This document shows, piece by piece, positions 18,586 through 27,198 of a stretch of 64,000 nucleotides of DNA (within the stretch, counting starts at the first letter, position 1; each line of letters starts with the position of its first letter). Origin of the DNA: CAYWNA01 sp964459305 (lineage in GTDB: Bacteria; Planctomycetota; Planctomycetia; Pirellulales; Pirellulaceae); NCBI GenBank assembly GCA_964459305.1, contig CAYWNA010000036.1, positions 5,677 through 69,676 on the forward strand, in the 5' to 3' direction. The notes below the pieces were generated by a model that saw nothing but the letters and a program-made list of their open reading frames with translations, was not told where the DNA came from and made no database searches. The translations under genes and the position numbers were made by a program.

Positions 18586-18623
18586 CCGACCCCTTTTTCT
18601 TCCCGCTTGCGCTTCGGGTTAGT
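18586..18623. repeat. Palindromic REP-like repeat upstream of a hydrolase gene
   Basis: Contains CCCGCTTGCGCTTCGGG followed by TTAG, with pyrimidine-rich flank. On the minus strand this reads CTAACCCGAAGCGCAAGCG, a repeat motif I recall as very common in planctomycete genomes. It lies in the leader of the gene starting at 18565. Confidence 0.55.
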
Positions 18624-18733
18624 GTGCGATGTGTCAAACTTGATCGGGAGCGGTATACCATGATGCTCCTCGAATGCACTAAGCAGTGACGTATTGGAAT
18701 GAATCAACATTCTATGTCAAGGGACTGGGGCTC

Positions 18734-21301
18734 TCAGGGCAACACGCCGATTTCTTCGAACTGGGCGGCGGCGTTGAGGAAGTGGGCGGTGATCCAGTAG
18801 ACCGTCCAGCCTTCGGAGTAGCCGCCGCGCATCGTGGCGACATCGTCCAGATTGCCCTGTTGAGCGAAATTGGTTTGCTGGATTTGTTCGCCCTGGCTGC
18901 CTTGCGGATCGATCAATTGCCCGCAACTGCGGTACATCACGATGGCCAGCTTCTTCAGGTCGTCACGCTCAAGATGCTGTCCCATGCGGTAGATCTCCGG
19001 CGTGTAAAGTACGCCGTAAACATCCAGATGCTGGTTCTGCGCCGATACGACGGTCCAGCCGCGCGACTTGAAGTTGTGGTCTCGCATGCGTCCCGCAGGC
19101 ATATCAATGTCCCAGACGACCGTGTAGCTGAGCGTCACGTCCATCGCGTGTTCGGCCCAACGCAGGTACTTCTTGTCGCCCGTCATCTCGTAGGCCGCTA
19201 GGAAGGCCTGAAGACCGGCCCAGGCGCCTTCCTTGTCTTCGCAACTGGCATCCAGTGTTCCACCCCAGTACGGCTCGGTCATGTCCAGGTGGCGAGACGC
19301 GTAGTGTTCGGCCGCTTTGAGCGCAGCCCGCTTGTGTTCCTCCTTGCCGAACAGCTTGAACGACTTGCACAGTGGCGAAACCAGAAAGCCTTCGTTGGTC
19401 GACTTCGGGCGCCAGTCCTCGTTCAAAATACGAGCCGCGTGCACGTCGCACGCTCTGCGAAGGAAGGCTTCCCACGTCGTCAAATCAACGTTGCCCAGCT
19501 TTCTTCCGGCCAGGATTGCCCGAGCAAAGTTCTCCATCGCCTGACCCTGCGAAACAGGATCTCGCCCAGACCATTGGTTCTTGTCCGGATCGTACCGCAC
19601 CATGAAGCCGTGCTCGTTGAACGGCGATGTCGCCAAGTGGTCCGTGGCGCGAATTGCCATCGTGATTGCCTGCCGGTCATCCAGGCGGTCGGCCAACACC
19701 AGTAGCGCGTACCCCGGCGCGCCGGACTGGCCGGCCCAGCCCATGACATACTGGTTGTTGTGCGGATACATGCGGAAACCGGCCGATTCGGCGTCTTCGT
19801 GCCAGCGCGATGCCGTGAAACGGTATTTTGCCTCGATGATCTCATCGAATGTCGGCAGCCCATCTGTGCTGAAGGGATGGAACAGTTCAACTGATGATCG
19901 AATCGGTCGCTGGAATCCGGAACCCTTTGCCGCGACCGGGTACATTTCCAGATAGAACGCCTTCTCGATCACCGCTCCGGCCGGCACCGTCATCCAGGTA
20001 TCCGCGTACTTCAACAGGCGGCGCTGATTGGCCTTGACGCAGCCCCGCTGGCCGTTGATCGCACAAGGACCGGAGAGCAAGGTCAGTTCGGTCGCGTCGT
20101 CATGCCCGATCGCACCTAGCGACCACCATTGGTCTCGAACGTTGGCGTGTGGAACAAGCGACGGCAACGAGTGCATCGCGGCACCGGCGAATCGGTCATT
20201 TCCGTCCCACTCCAGGGATGCGAAAGGCATCGAGTAGCGGTGCTCTTCGCAAAGCAGTTCCTGGCCGGGCTGCCCGTCAAATTCTGCGACGCGAGGCGGC
20301 TGTCCCGATGGATTGCCGTAGTAGCAAATCCCAGGAAGCAACGTCGCGGCACCGGTTTTCGGAGCCAGCCAGCGAACCGACAGCGTCGTTGGCGAAGCCG
20401 GCTCCTTGCCGGTCCACGTCCACCTCCGGACGCATCGGATCAGCCGGCCTTCGGCGATGTAAGCGTCGCGAACGTGCCAATCTCCCCGATCGGTCGCAAC
20501 CTTGCCGGTCAGGGCCAGCCACGGGCCGAGTTGCTCGGCCGTTTGCGGTGACCCATGGCGCCAGGCGGTTGGCCAATCGTCTTCCCAATCCGTTGCGATC
20601 GACCACAGCCCCTCGGCCGGCGACAAGAGACTTACACCGTCGCCCTCGTGAAGTTCCACGTGGTATGCCTGATTCCTGGGAGCCGCCTGAAGCCGGCACG
20701 AGTCGGATTCGAGACTCAGCGTCTGCTGAGGAATCGATGACAGACCAACGTCAATGAACTGTCCCCCGGCGGTCTGAGTACAATGTACTGCGAGCGTGTT
20801 CTCGCCGACGCGCAGTGCGCGATGGGCTGCCGCGTCGATGGGAACGGCAACGTACTGCGTGGTCCAGCCTGTCAGCCTGGCGGCAAGTACGCCGTTGATG
20901 TAGACCTCGGCGTCTTCGTCGTGATGGATGTCCAGCAGGACCAGTCCATCGGGGATTTGTTTCAGCGTGAAGCTGCGTCGCAGCCAGACTTGCTGTGTGT
21001 TCCATTCGGTCCGCACGATCGCGCCGGGAGTCGCTTCAGTGCCGAATCCGCCCGGCGACGCGTTCCACCGGGAATCGTCGAACTCCGACTTCATCCAGTT
21101 TGCGGCGGGTACCGTGGTCGTGTGACGCCACGTCTGCGGTGTGGTCTCTGAAGTTGCCAGCAGGAGACGCAAACCGCGACAATGCTCGCCGAATCCGTCA
21201 GCCGGTCCGGATTCCTGCGCAAATGCCGAGCATCGCGCAACGACTGAAAGGACGACTAACAGCGTGACGCCAAGGACAATTCTCAAAGTGTTGTCTTTCA
21301 T
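18734..21301 (-). CDS. Secreted multidomain six-hairpin glycosidase-like protein
   Basis: An 855-residue exported protein. The start is placed at MKDNTLRIVLGVTLL, directly before the signal peptide; no strong ribosome site is visible. Near the N-terminus lies a galactose-binding/GH2-type beta-sandwich (WMKSEFDDSRWNASPGGFG ... VWLRRSF ... AEVYINGVLAARLTGW, about 70-190). A second beta-rich region follows, then an all-helical (alpha/alpha)6-like region from about 540 to the end (GQAMENFARAILAGRKL, GAWAGLQAFLAAYEMTGDKKYLRWAEHAMD). The build resembles GH2-like lectin plus six-hairpin glycosidases, but catalytic residues are not recognisable. It continues the co-directional hydrolase array. Confidence 0.6.
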   Translation of the reverse strand: MKDNTLRIVLGVTLLVVLSVVARCSAFAQESGPADGFGEHCRGLRLLLATSETTPQTWRHTTTVPAANWMKSEFDDSRWNASPGGFGTEATPGAIVRTEWNTQQVWLRRSFTLKQIPDGLVLLDIHHDEDAEVYINGVLAARLTGWTTQYVAVPIDAAAHRALRVGENTLAVHCTQTAGGQFIDVGLSSIPQQTLSLESDSCRLQAAPRNQAYHVELHEGDGVSLLSPAEGLWSIATDWEDDWPTAWRHGSPQTAEQLGPWLALTGKVATDRGDWHVRDAYIAEGRLIRCVRRWTWTGKEPASPTTLSVRWLAPKTGAATLLPGICYYGNPSGQPPRVAEFDGQPGQELLCEEHRYSMPFASLEWDGNDRFAGAAMHSLPSLVPHANVRDQWWSLGAIGHDDATELTLLSGPCAINGQRGCVKANQRRLLKYADTWMTVPAGAVIEKAFYLEMYPVAAKGSGFQRPIRSSVELFHPFSTDGLPTFDEIIEAKYRFTASRWHEDAESAGFRMYPHNNQYVMGWAGQSGAPGYALLVLADRLDDRQAITMAIRATDHLATSPFNEHGFMVRYDPDKNQWSGRDPVSQGQAMENFARAILAGRKLGNVDLTTWEAFLRRACDVHAARILNEDWRPKSTNEGFLVSPLCKSFKLFGKEEHKRAALKAAEHYASRHLDMTEPYWGGTLDASCEDKEGAWAGLQAFLAAYEMTGDKKYLRWAEHAMDVTLSYTVVWDIDMPAGRMRDHNFKSRGWTVVSAQNQHLDVYGVLYTPEIYRMGQHLERDDLKKLAIVMYRSCGQLIDPQGSQGEQIQQTNFAQQGNLDDVATMRGGYSEGWTVYWITAHFLNAAAQFEEIGVLP

Positions 21302-21746
21302 GACTGATATCCGTCTTGCTTGCTTCGGAGTTGGCTCACTTCCCGTTGCTGTCCGCCCGCCATTGTTCTTCTTCCCGACCATCGTTATCAGATACTCTCT
21401 GAATGGTCTATGGGATGACATGGCCTGCTCCTTTCTTGAATACTATTCACTCTGCTTTCCCTGGCTACTCAGTTCGGGAAGTACCACCTGGATCCCGCCT
21501 CCCGAGCTGCCCAGGACAATATAGCCATCGCGACGATCCTTCGAACCGCCCCAATCGCCCAGCGAGCCTTTCAAGCCGGTCGCTTTCTCCCAAAGGACGC
21601 CGTTGATGGCTGCTCTGGCGCCCACGCTGTCGGCCCAGAGGGCTACGCCTTCGTCCAGCCATGAGAGATTGCTGCCCTGAATTCGGCCCAGACCGTGCAC
21701 CAACGCGACTTCCGTGGCCGAAAACACCTTGTTCCGCCAGAGAGGA

Positions 21747-21771
21747 GAAAAGGTGTCCGGTACCTTTTTGG
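21747..21771. repeat. Left REP of the RAYT unit
   Basis: Sequence with arms AAAAGGT/ACCTTTT around GTCCGGT. It is identical in reverse complement to the copy at 22533-22557 and lies directly after the transposase stop codon. Confidence 0.9.
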
Positions 21772-22449
21772 TCATGTGGGTAGTTTTCGAGGTCGGCCTC
21801 GGCCCCTCAGGGTCGATTCGAGACCCAACCGACGGGCCGTCTCCTTGACCCAGTTGGTATCACCGTAGGGACTGCCTCGCTGGATACACCGCTTGAGTCG
21901 CTTTTCCTCCTTTTCGGATAGCACCGCTCGAACGCGGTCAACCCAATTCCTTTCACGTGAGATGGGCCAGGCGGTGAGGATGCTCTTCTCGCTCGTTGAT
22001 CCGTGACGCCAACGCCATAGACTGCTCCATCGCCATTGATCCGGCTCTTCACAAAGCTCCGCCGTAAATGCGTTACGTTCCACGTAGCGACAGACTGCCA
22101 GAAAATGGTCGTCACTCTGAACGGGAAAGGACTTATATCTTCCCTGATACAGGTGGCCCTCCCCCGTGGTGTGGTAGTGAGCATGATAACGCTGTGTGTG
22201 AGTCAAACTGAGCCACTGGCCAAAACGCCCCATTTCCCCATCGATCTGCGGGCTGACGACCAGATGCCAGTGATTTTGCATCAGGCAATAGCTATAAAGG
22301 TGAAGCTCGACACGAGCAAGCGCTTCTTCCAAGATGTTCTCGAACGCCTCATAATCGCCATCTTTGTGGAAGATCGTCTCACGACGATTGGCGCGGTTGA
22401 GCATGTGATAAGTGAGCCCCGCTTCGTCGGATCGTTTTGGTCGGCCCAT
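21772..22449 (-). CDS. REP-associated tyrosine transposase (RAYT, Y1/HUH)
   Basis: A 225-residue IS200/IS605-superfamily nuclease that nicks and joins single-stranded DNA at REP hairpins. The start is set at MGRPKRSDEAGLTYHMLNRANRR, the typical RAYT N-terminus; an upstream extension of eight codons is possible. HUH motif NHWH (His60, His62), catalytic Tyr in QGRYKSF (Tyr105), and the RAYT hallmark YVERNAFTAELCEEPDQWRWSS in the middle. All key residues are present, so it could be active. The stop codon touches the left REP. Confidence 0.92.
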   Translation of the reverse strand: MGRPKRSDEAGLTYHMLNRANRRETIFHKDGDYEAFENILEEALARVELHLYSYCLMQNHWHLVVSPQIDGEMGRFGQWLSLTHTQRYHAHYHTTGEGHLYQGRYKSFPVQSDDHFLAVCRYVERNAFTAELCEEPDQWRWSSLWRWRHGSTSEKSILTAWPISRERNWVDRVRAVLSEKEEKRLKRCIQRGSPYGDTNWVKETARRLGLESTLRGRGRPRKLPT

Positions 22450-22532
22450 CCAGAACGGCTCCCGAGGATGCAAAAGCGAAGAAAATACTGAACCTCAGCT
22501 CTCATTCTAGAATAATCACCTCCCCCAGTCCA

Positions 22533-22557
22533 CCAAAAAGGTACCGGACACCTTTTC
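22533..22557. repeat. Right REP of the RAYT unit
   Basis: Exact inverted copy of 21747-21771, with arms AAAAGGT/ACCTTTT around ACCGGAC. It abuts the coding sequence for the interrupted signal peptide. Confidence 0.9.
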
Positions 22558-22629
22558 CACCCCACTTGGGCGGAAGACGCCGTGACGGCAAGGAGCAGTC
22601 CGAGTGATTGGAGCGTGCGGTGCATTGGC

Positions 22630-25563
22630 TTATCCGTTGCGAAGGTCTGATTCGAAATGATGCGTCCCTGAGCCAATTTCGAACAACGCGTACGCCTCCT
22701 CCATGCGTTGGAACTTCACGAGCGAACCGTCGGGTGCCTTGACGCGCGTTGGGTCTGTTGCCGGAACGTAGAGCAGCGCTGTGGTGTTGGGTGGGATGGT
22801 CACGGTGAGCGTGACGTGCCCCTCGTGCAAGGTCCAATGGCTCGCAATCGTGCCGCGAATGGAATCATACTCGGCCTTGACCCAGGTCAGGTCGGGCGCA
22901 ATCTGTGGGCGGATGATGATGTGCTCGAATCCCGGATGCTCCGGGTCCGGCGTGATGCCACCCAGGGCTTGATAGCACCAGAATCCCATACTGCACCAGC
23001 CCGGGTGGGGGATCATTCCCTTGCCGAAGAACTCCGGCAAAAGCGTCAGTTCATCAGGCGCCGTATCAGGGTGCTTCAGCATGCTAGCCCAACTCGGAGG
23101 TTCGCTGTTGGTAATGATGCGCAGCGCAACGTCGGACCGGTCGAGCAGCGTCAGCGCCTTGAGCAGGTACCATGTGCCGAGGAAGCCGGTATTCAAATGC
23201 CCGGAGCGTGTCTCCATGATGTCACTGATGAGATGCTGCGCAACCTTCTCGCGCAGTGGCGGAGGTGCAACATTCAAGCATATCGCCAGGGCATGACAGC
23301 CTTGATCCCCGCCTCCGTACAATCCTCTGCCCCTGTCGAGGAACTCAGCCCGGTTGCACTTGGCCACAAGACGCGACTGGACGTCGCGATACCGCTTGGC
23401 GTCAGCCGTCTTTCCCAGGGTTCGGGCCATTTGCTCTGCCATGCGGAAGCAATCGATGATATGGAGTGTTTCGAACAGGTCGCCGGTGTGCGGATCGTAC
23501 CAGCGGGCCGTCGGCCGACCGTGATCGCCGTAGCCGGCTTCAGCGTGGCCGTGGTCGGCCGGCGGCTGCCAGGTCCGCCCGGTGTCGTCCTTAGGGGTGC
23601 AGAGTTCCAACCAGCGCCCGATCGCCGGATAGTTTGCATCGAGGACTTGCCGGTCGCCGTAATGAAGGTACATCAGCCACGGCACCAATACGATGGCGTT
23701 TTTGGCGAAATTGGGAGACCAATAGTCATAGGCGATTGGGCCGCCGCTCATGGCGAGGTAGCCATCCGGACGTTGAACATCCCGATGATCCGTCATCCAC
23801 TTGGTGTAGAATGCTCCCATGTGGGTCCAGTAGAAAGAGGATTCACTGTTTTCGATCAACGCGGTTCCGAGCCGTTCCCGCCAGGAGTCCCTGGGCATGC
23901 CGCTCAACATGTGCACGGCCCATGTGCGCGCCGCCACATCATGGATCTTGTTCAGTGTAGAATCGGAGCATTCGAACCTGCCGGTCCGGCGAACGTCATT
24001 CTGGACAGCCAGCGCGCGAATATTCTCAATCCTTGGTCTCTGTTTCTTTCCGGAGAAATGGATGGGCACGTAGCGGAAAGCCCGATGCATGAACCGCTGG
24101 CCTACTTCTTCACCTGGGCGGCCGCTCAAGTGGTGTTGATCGAGACCGAACATGGTAACCGTATCACCCGGATTTCCTGTCACGTCCATTCTGACCCAGC
24201 CTGAGACATGCTTGCCGAAGTCCACTTCGAATCCGGCCACCGGTGAATTCCCGTGCCCGTTGTACGACCGCGTGAACGCTGGTTTCCAGTGCCGTGCGAA
24301 TGTCGGATTCGTCATGGTTTCCAATGACCAGTTTTTTGCTCCGGAAGCGTTCGCCATGGCGGCAAAACTATCGTGATCCAGCGGCTCCCGGATTTCTGAA
24401 ACAGCGACCGGTCGCACGGTCTCGACAATCCGGTTCGGCTCGATCATCCGTGCGCTGAGACGTTGGGTGGGCGCTTTGATCTCACTCGCATCCGCCCAGG
24501 CTGCGTCCTCGAACCCAGGCGTGTCCCATCCAAACGGCGCCTTCTCGGCATGAAAACGTTCGCCCGAACCCTGGTAGCAGTGGACCCAATGACTCTTGAC
24601 CGGCTCGAGCGAGCTGAGCTTCGTCTTCCAACTCTGGTCGGTTCCAATGATATCTTCCGTGCCGTCGGCATATGTCACAACCAACTGGGCAATGAGCGCG
24701 TGCCCAGGTCCGTCCGGTTTCTTCATCTCTTTTCGTGTCCGATCGCCGCCGAACCAACCGGGAGCAAGCCAGACAGCGACAACATTTTCCCCCTGCTTCA
24801 TCAGGCTCGTCACATCAAATGTGTCGTACAGCATCCGCTTGGGATAGTAACTCAACTGCGGCCCCAGGACCTGATCGCTGACCGCTTTCCCATTGAGGCG
24901 GGCCTTGTATACACCTTGGCCGCAGATGTATAGTCTCGCACTGCGAACCGGCCGGGAGGCCGTGAAGACCTTACGGAAGTAAGGACAGGGTTCTGGTCCC
25001 GCAATCCAATCGCCTTTCCAGTCCGAATCATCGAGCAGTCCCATTTCCCACCAAACCGGCTGCGAGAACACACTGGGCCGGCCGCTCTGGTCCCATATCC
25101 GCACCATCCAAAAACGTCGCTGCCCGCTCGTGAGGGGCACTCCCGCGTAAGACACGTGGGCGGTGTCACTCGATTCGACCTTTCCGCTGTCCCAAAGGTC
25201 GGCCTGCTGCCTGGCAAGTTGTTCCTCGGTGGAGGCAACTAGGATTCGATAAGCCGTCTGTTTCTGTCCCTGCTCGTCGCTCTGTAACACCCAGCTCAGC
25301 CGCGGTCGTCGAGTATCGATGCCCAGCGGGTTGGCCAAGTACTCGCACCGCAGGCGGACGGGAACGAGTGCCGCGGTTCTGGCCTTCCGACCTTCACCGC
25401 GAATCTGCTCGATTGCCACACGTGCTTCCTTACGCGGTGGCGTTTTTCCCTCGCTGATGCGTGGCTCGCTCATCTCGCGTCGTGTCGCAGATGCCGGGCT
25501 CGTGTTCCATGCCCAGCCCACCACCAGGGCAATCAACCCCAATCTCACAAGTGGCTTCTTCAT
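22630..25563 (-). CDS. GH78-like (alpha-L-rhamnosidase superfamily) protein with divergent active site
   Basis: A 977-residue exported protein. The ATG has a perfect AAGGAGG six bases upstream, so the longer upstream frame is discarded. Signal peptide, then the GH78 N-terminal domain (VRLRCEYLANPLGIDTRRPRLSWVL ... YRILVAS ... WDSGKVESSDT), lectin-like domain (ARLYICGQGVYKARLNGKAVSD), an (alpha/alpha)6 barrel and a C-terminal beta-sandwich (YDSIRGTIASHWTLHEG). In place of the DCPHRERxGxxGD signature it has MPRDSWRERLGTALIENSE, and the GATTIWE glutamate site reads PGWCSMGFWCY. The classical catalytic set is therefore not intact and activity or specificity may differ. It was followed by a small secreted-protein gene now interrupted. 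Confidence 0.82.
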   Translation of the reverse strand: MKKPLVRLGLIALVVGWAWNTSPASATRREMSEPRISEGKTPPRKEARVAIEQIRGEGRKARTAALVPVRLRCEYLANPLGIDTRRPRLSWVLQSDEQGQKQTAYRILVASTEEQLARQQADLWDSGKVESSDTAHVSYAGVPLTSGQRRFWMVRIWDQSGRPSVFSQPVWWEMGLLDDSDWKGDWIAGPEPCPYFRKVFTASRPVRSARLYICGQGVYKARLNGKAVSDQVLGPQLSYYPKRMLYDTFDVTSLMKQGENVVAVWLAPGWFGGDRTRKEMKKPDGPGHALIAQLVVTYADGTEDIIGTDQSWKTKLSSLEPVKSHWVHCYQGSGERFHAEKAPFGWDTPGFEDAAWADASEIKAPTQRLSARMIEPNRIVETVRPVAVSEIREPLDHDSFAAMANASGAKNWSLETMTNPTFARHWKPAFTRSYNGHGNSPVAGFEVDFGKHVSGWVRMDVTGNPGDTVTMFGLDQHHLSGRPGEEVGQRFMHRAFRYVPIHFSGKKQRPRIENIRALAVQNDVRRTGRFECSDSTLNKIHDVAARTWAVHMLSGMPRDSWRERLGTALIENSESSFYWTHMGAFYTKWMTDHRDVQRPDGYLAMSGGPIAYDYWSPNFAKNAIVLVPWLMYLHYGDRQVLDANYPAIGRWLELCTPKDDTGRTWQPPADHGHAEAGYGDHGRPTARWYDPHTGDLFETLHIIDCFRMAEQMARTLGKTADAKRYRDVQSRLVAKCNRAEFLDRGRGLYGGGDQGCHALAICLNVAPPPLREKVAQHLISDIMETRSGHLNTGFLGTWYLLKALTLLDRSDVALRIITNSEPPSWASMLKHPDTAPDELTLLPEFFGKGMIPHPGWCSMGFWCYQALGGITPDPEHPGFEHIIIRPQIAPDLTWVKAEYDSIRGTIASHWTLHEGHVTLTVTIPPNTTALLYVPATDPTRVKAPDGSLVKFQRMEEAYALFEIGSGTHHFESDLRNG

Positions 25564-25663
25564 GACGTGCCTCCTTACTTGTGTCGATTTCGAGTGCGTC
25601 TGTCCGAATATCCTCATAATGGAGGCCTCACGGCTTGTCGCGGGCGCTTTGCAGGACGTCAGT

Positions 25664-27154
25664 TCATCTTGGGCTGAGTGCGCCGAAGGGCCACCACTCG
25701 CCCGGTTCGCCGGCCTCGATGCATATCCAACCCGCGCAGGCCTTGGCCGGCACATCCGGGTTCGGATCAACGTTGAGTATTCTGTCGCCCTTCTTCCAGA
25801 CGCCAGCGATCGGCGGCTGAGTGTCCGGGGTGTTGCGCCGGTCGATCACGTAGGGTTCCACCACATCGCGGCTGCCCGGGGCGAGGGTGCCCACTTGTAC
25901 CAACCGTCCGTAACGCTCGATGCCTTCCCCGTGGAACCGCAGGCCGTCGCGATTGGAAAAGGTCGTTCCGATAGAAATAATGGAAGATTGGCTGACCGCT
26001 CCCAGCTTGACTCCGCCGAAGAACGAGCAGTTCACCAGCGTCAGCGGGACGGGATAATCCCAATCAATGGAGACCGGCACCGGATTCTCACTTTCGGGCT
26101 TTTCCCCGCCTCCCGGCTTTCTCCAAAACTGGGTCTCTCCGCCGGGATAATGCTGTATTCCCTGTAGAATGGTCGAATACCTGCCCGCACTGTCCGTTCT
26201 CTTGTTCTGCGGGTATGGACCTCGGGGATGCCCATAGAGAAACGGCCCGCGCCACTCACTCCAGGTGCCGTAGATGTTGACGCCTCCCGCATAGACTGCC
26301 ACCGCCGCACCACGTGTCTTGACCGGCCCTCCACCCAGGTCGGAATTAAAGAGAACGATTTGCCCGCCATGCATCACGACCCCGTGCTTCGCGCCTTCGG
26401 CCGGGTGTATTGTAAGCCCCATGAACGTCTGAGCGGCCAGATTGCCGGAACGGCCCATGAGCCCGTATTCGGAGAACCCGGCAATGTAAACATCCCGGTA
26501 GCTGTTATGCGCAATATCCGGGCCGTTGGCGGGATGGTCACCCAACTTCATCCCAACGGCCGTGTCCATGACAAAAAGGCGTGTGAAAGACGAGTTCTTG
26601 AAGAACCCGTGCATGGTGTTCTCTTTGCCCAGGAGAATGCCGGTAACCTGCTTGCCGCTGCCGGACATCGACAGGTTTTCGACATGGATGCCTCCGCAGT
26701 AGTTGAAGTTGAACATCGTCCCTTCGTCAGGCCCGAGCCAGACGAAATACGGAGGAATCTTCATGCCCGGAAACACCGGCGTCTCAGCCCTAATCAGCAC
26801 GTTCCATTTCTCGTACACCTTGATCGTACGCGAGATGCCGTAGAACTTGGCGGGCGCGGGAATCCGCAGCACGCCCCGTTTCGCCCGATGCGGGTAACCG
26901 TCCCGGTGCGGCTTCCAATCGGCCGGCAGCGCCACGAGCGCGTCAAAGGCGCGTTGAATCGCCTCGGTTTCATCACTCCCGTCGCCTCTGGCGTAATCAC
27001 CCAGATTAATCATAAACTGTGTTTTATGAACGGGCTGCTTATCAATACTCTGCGACGCTGGCGCATTGCTTGAGGGTGTTTCTTCTGCCCTTGCAAGCGG
27101 AAGAAGCACTCCTGCACCAATTAGCACGAAACCAATCATTCTGAAATCTCTCAT
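25664..27154 (-). CDS. Secreted right-handed beta-helix (pectate-lyase-like) protein
   Basis: A 496-residue exported protein with a signal peptide (FVLIGAGVLLPLARA). The N-terminal segment INLGDYARGDGSDETEAIQRAFDAL (about 50-75) is the opening of the Pectate_lyase_3/GH28-type helix fold. It continues with repeated short beta turns such as GGIHVENLSMSGSG, NSYRDVYIAGFSEYGLMG and VTGILLGKENTMHGFF. Such proteins bind or cleave uronic-acid or other polysaccharides. The GH28 catalytic Asp pairs are not evident, so I do not call it a polygalacturonase. It lies 100 bases from the GH78-like gene in the co-directional array. Confidence 0.72.
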   Translation of the reverse strand: MRDFRMIGFVLIGAGVLLPLARAEETPSSNAPASQSIDKQPVHKTQFMINLGDYARGDGSDETEAIQRAFDALVALPADWKPHRDGYPHRAKRGVLRIPAPAKFYGISRTIKVYEKWNVLIRAETPVFPGMKIPPYFVWLGPDEGTMFNFNYCGGIHVENLSMSGSGKQVTGILLGKENTMHGFFKNSSFTRLFVMDTAVGMKLGDHPANGPDIAHNSYRDVYIAGFSEYGLMGRSGNLAAQTFMGLTIHPAEGAKHGVVMHGGQIVLFNSDLGGGPVKTRGAAVAVYAGGVNIYGTWSEWRGPFLYGHPRGPYPQNKRTDSAGRYSTILQGIQHYPGGETQFWRKPGGGEKPESENPVPVSIDWDYPVPLTLVNCSFFGGVKLGAVSQSSIISIGTTFSNRDGLRFHGEGIERYGRLVQVGTLAPGSRDVVEPYVIDRRNTPDTQPPIAGVWKKGDRILNVDPNPDVPAKACAGWICIEAGEPGEWWPFGALSPR

Positions 27155-27198
27155 AGCTTTGACCGTCACCCTTTCTGCAAACAAGTGATAGTCTGATG

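Larger units (their letters stand above)
21747..22557 (-). mobile_element. 811-bp REP/RAYT unit (IS200-like Y1 transposase with inverted REPs)
   Basis: A complete unit: a Y1 transposase gene between two perfectly matching 25-base inverted REPs (21747-21771 and 22533-22557, core AAAAGGT...ACCTTTT). Each REP is itself an imperfect hairpin. There is no target-site duplication, as expected for single-strand HUH transposition. It interrupts a secreted-protein gene. Confidence 0.9.
21443..22625 (-). pseudogene. Small secreted-protein gene interrupted by a REP/RAYT unit
   Basis: Reading starts at 22625, four bases after the GH78-like stop, with a signal peptide (MHRTLQSLGLLLAVTASSA). After 68 bases the frame meets the right REP. 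Beyond the left REP, an open frame continues (LWRNKVFSATEVALVHGLG ... GGGIQVVLPELSSQ) to a stop at 21443. The flanks are 68 and 304 bases, so exact removal of 21747-22557 gives a continuous 123-residue reading frame with no stop. I do not recognise the protein; it has no transmembrane segment beyond the signal. The original gene was probably co-translated with the upstream rhamnosidase-like gene. Confidence 0.7.

Noticed and set aside
22708..24204. 498-codon open frame on the plus strand
   Set aside because: Antisense shadow of the GH78-like gene; no start site or recognisable motif.
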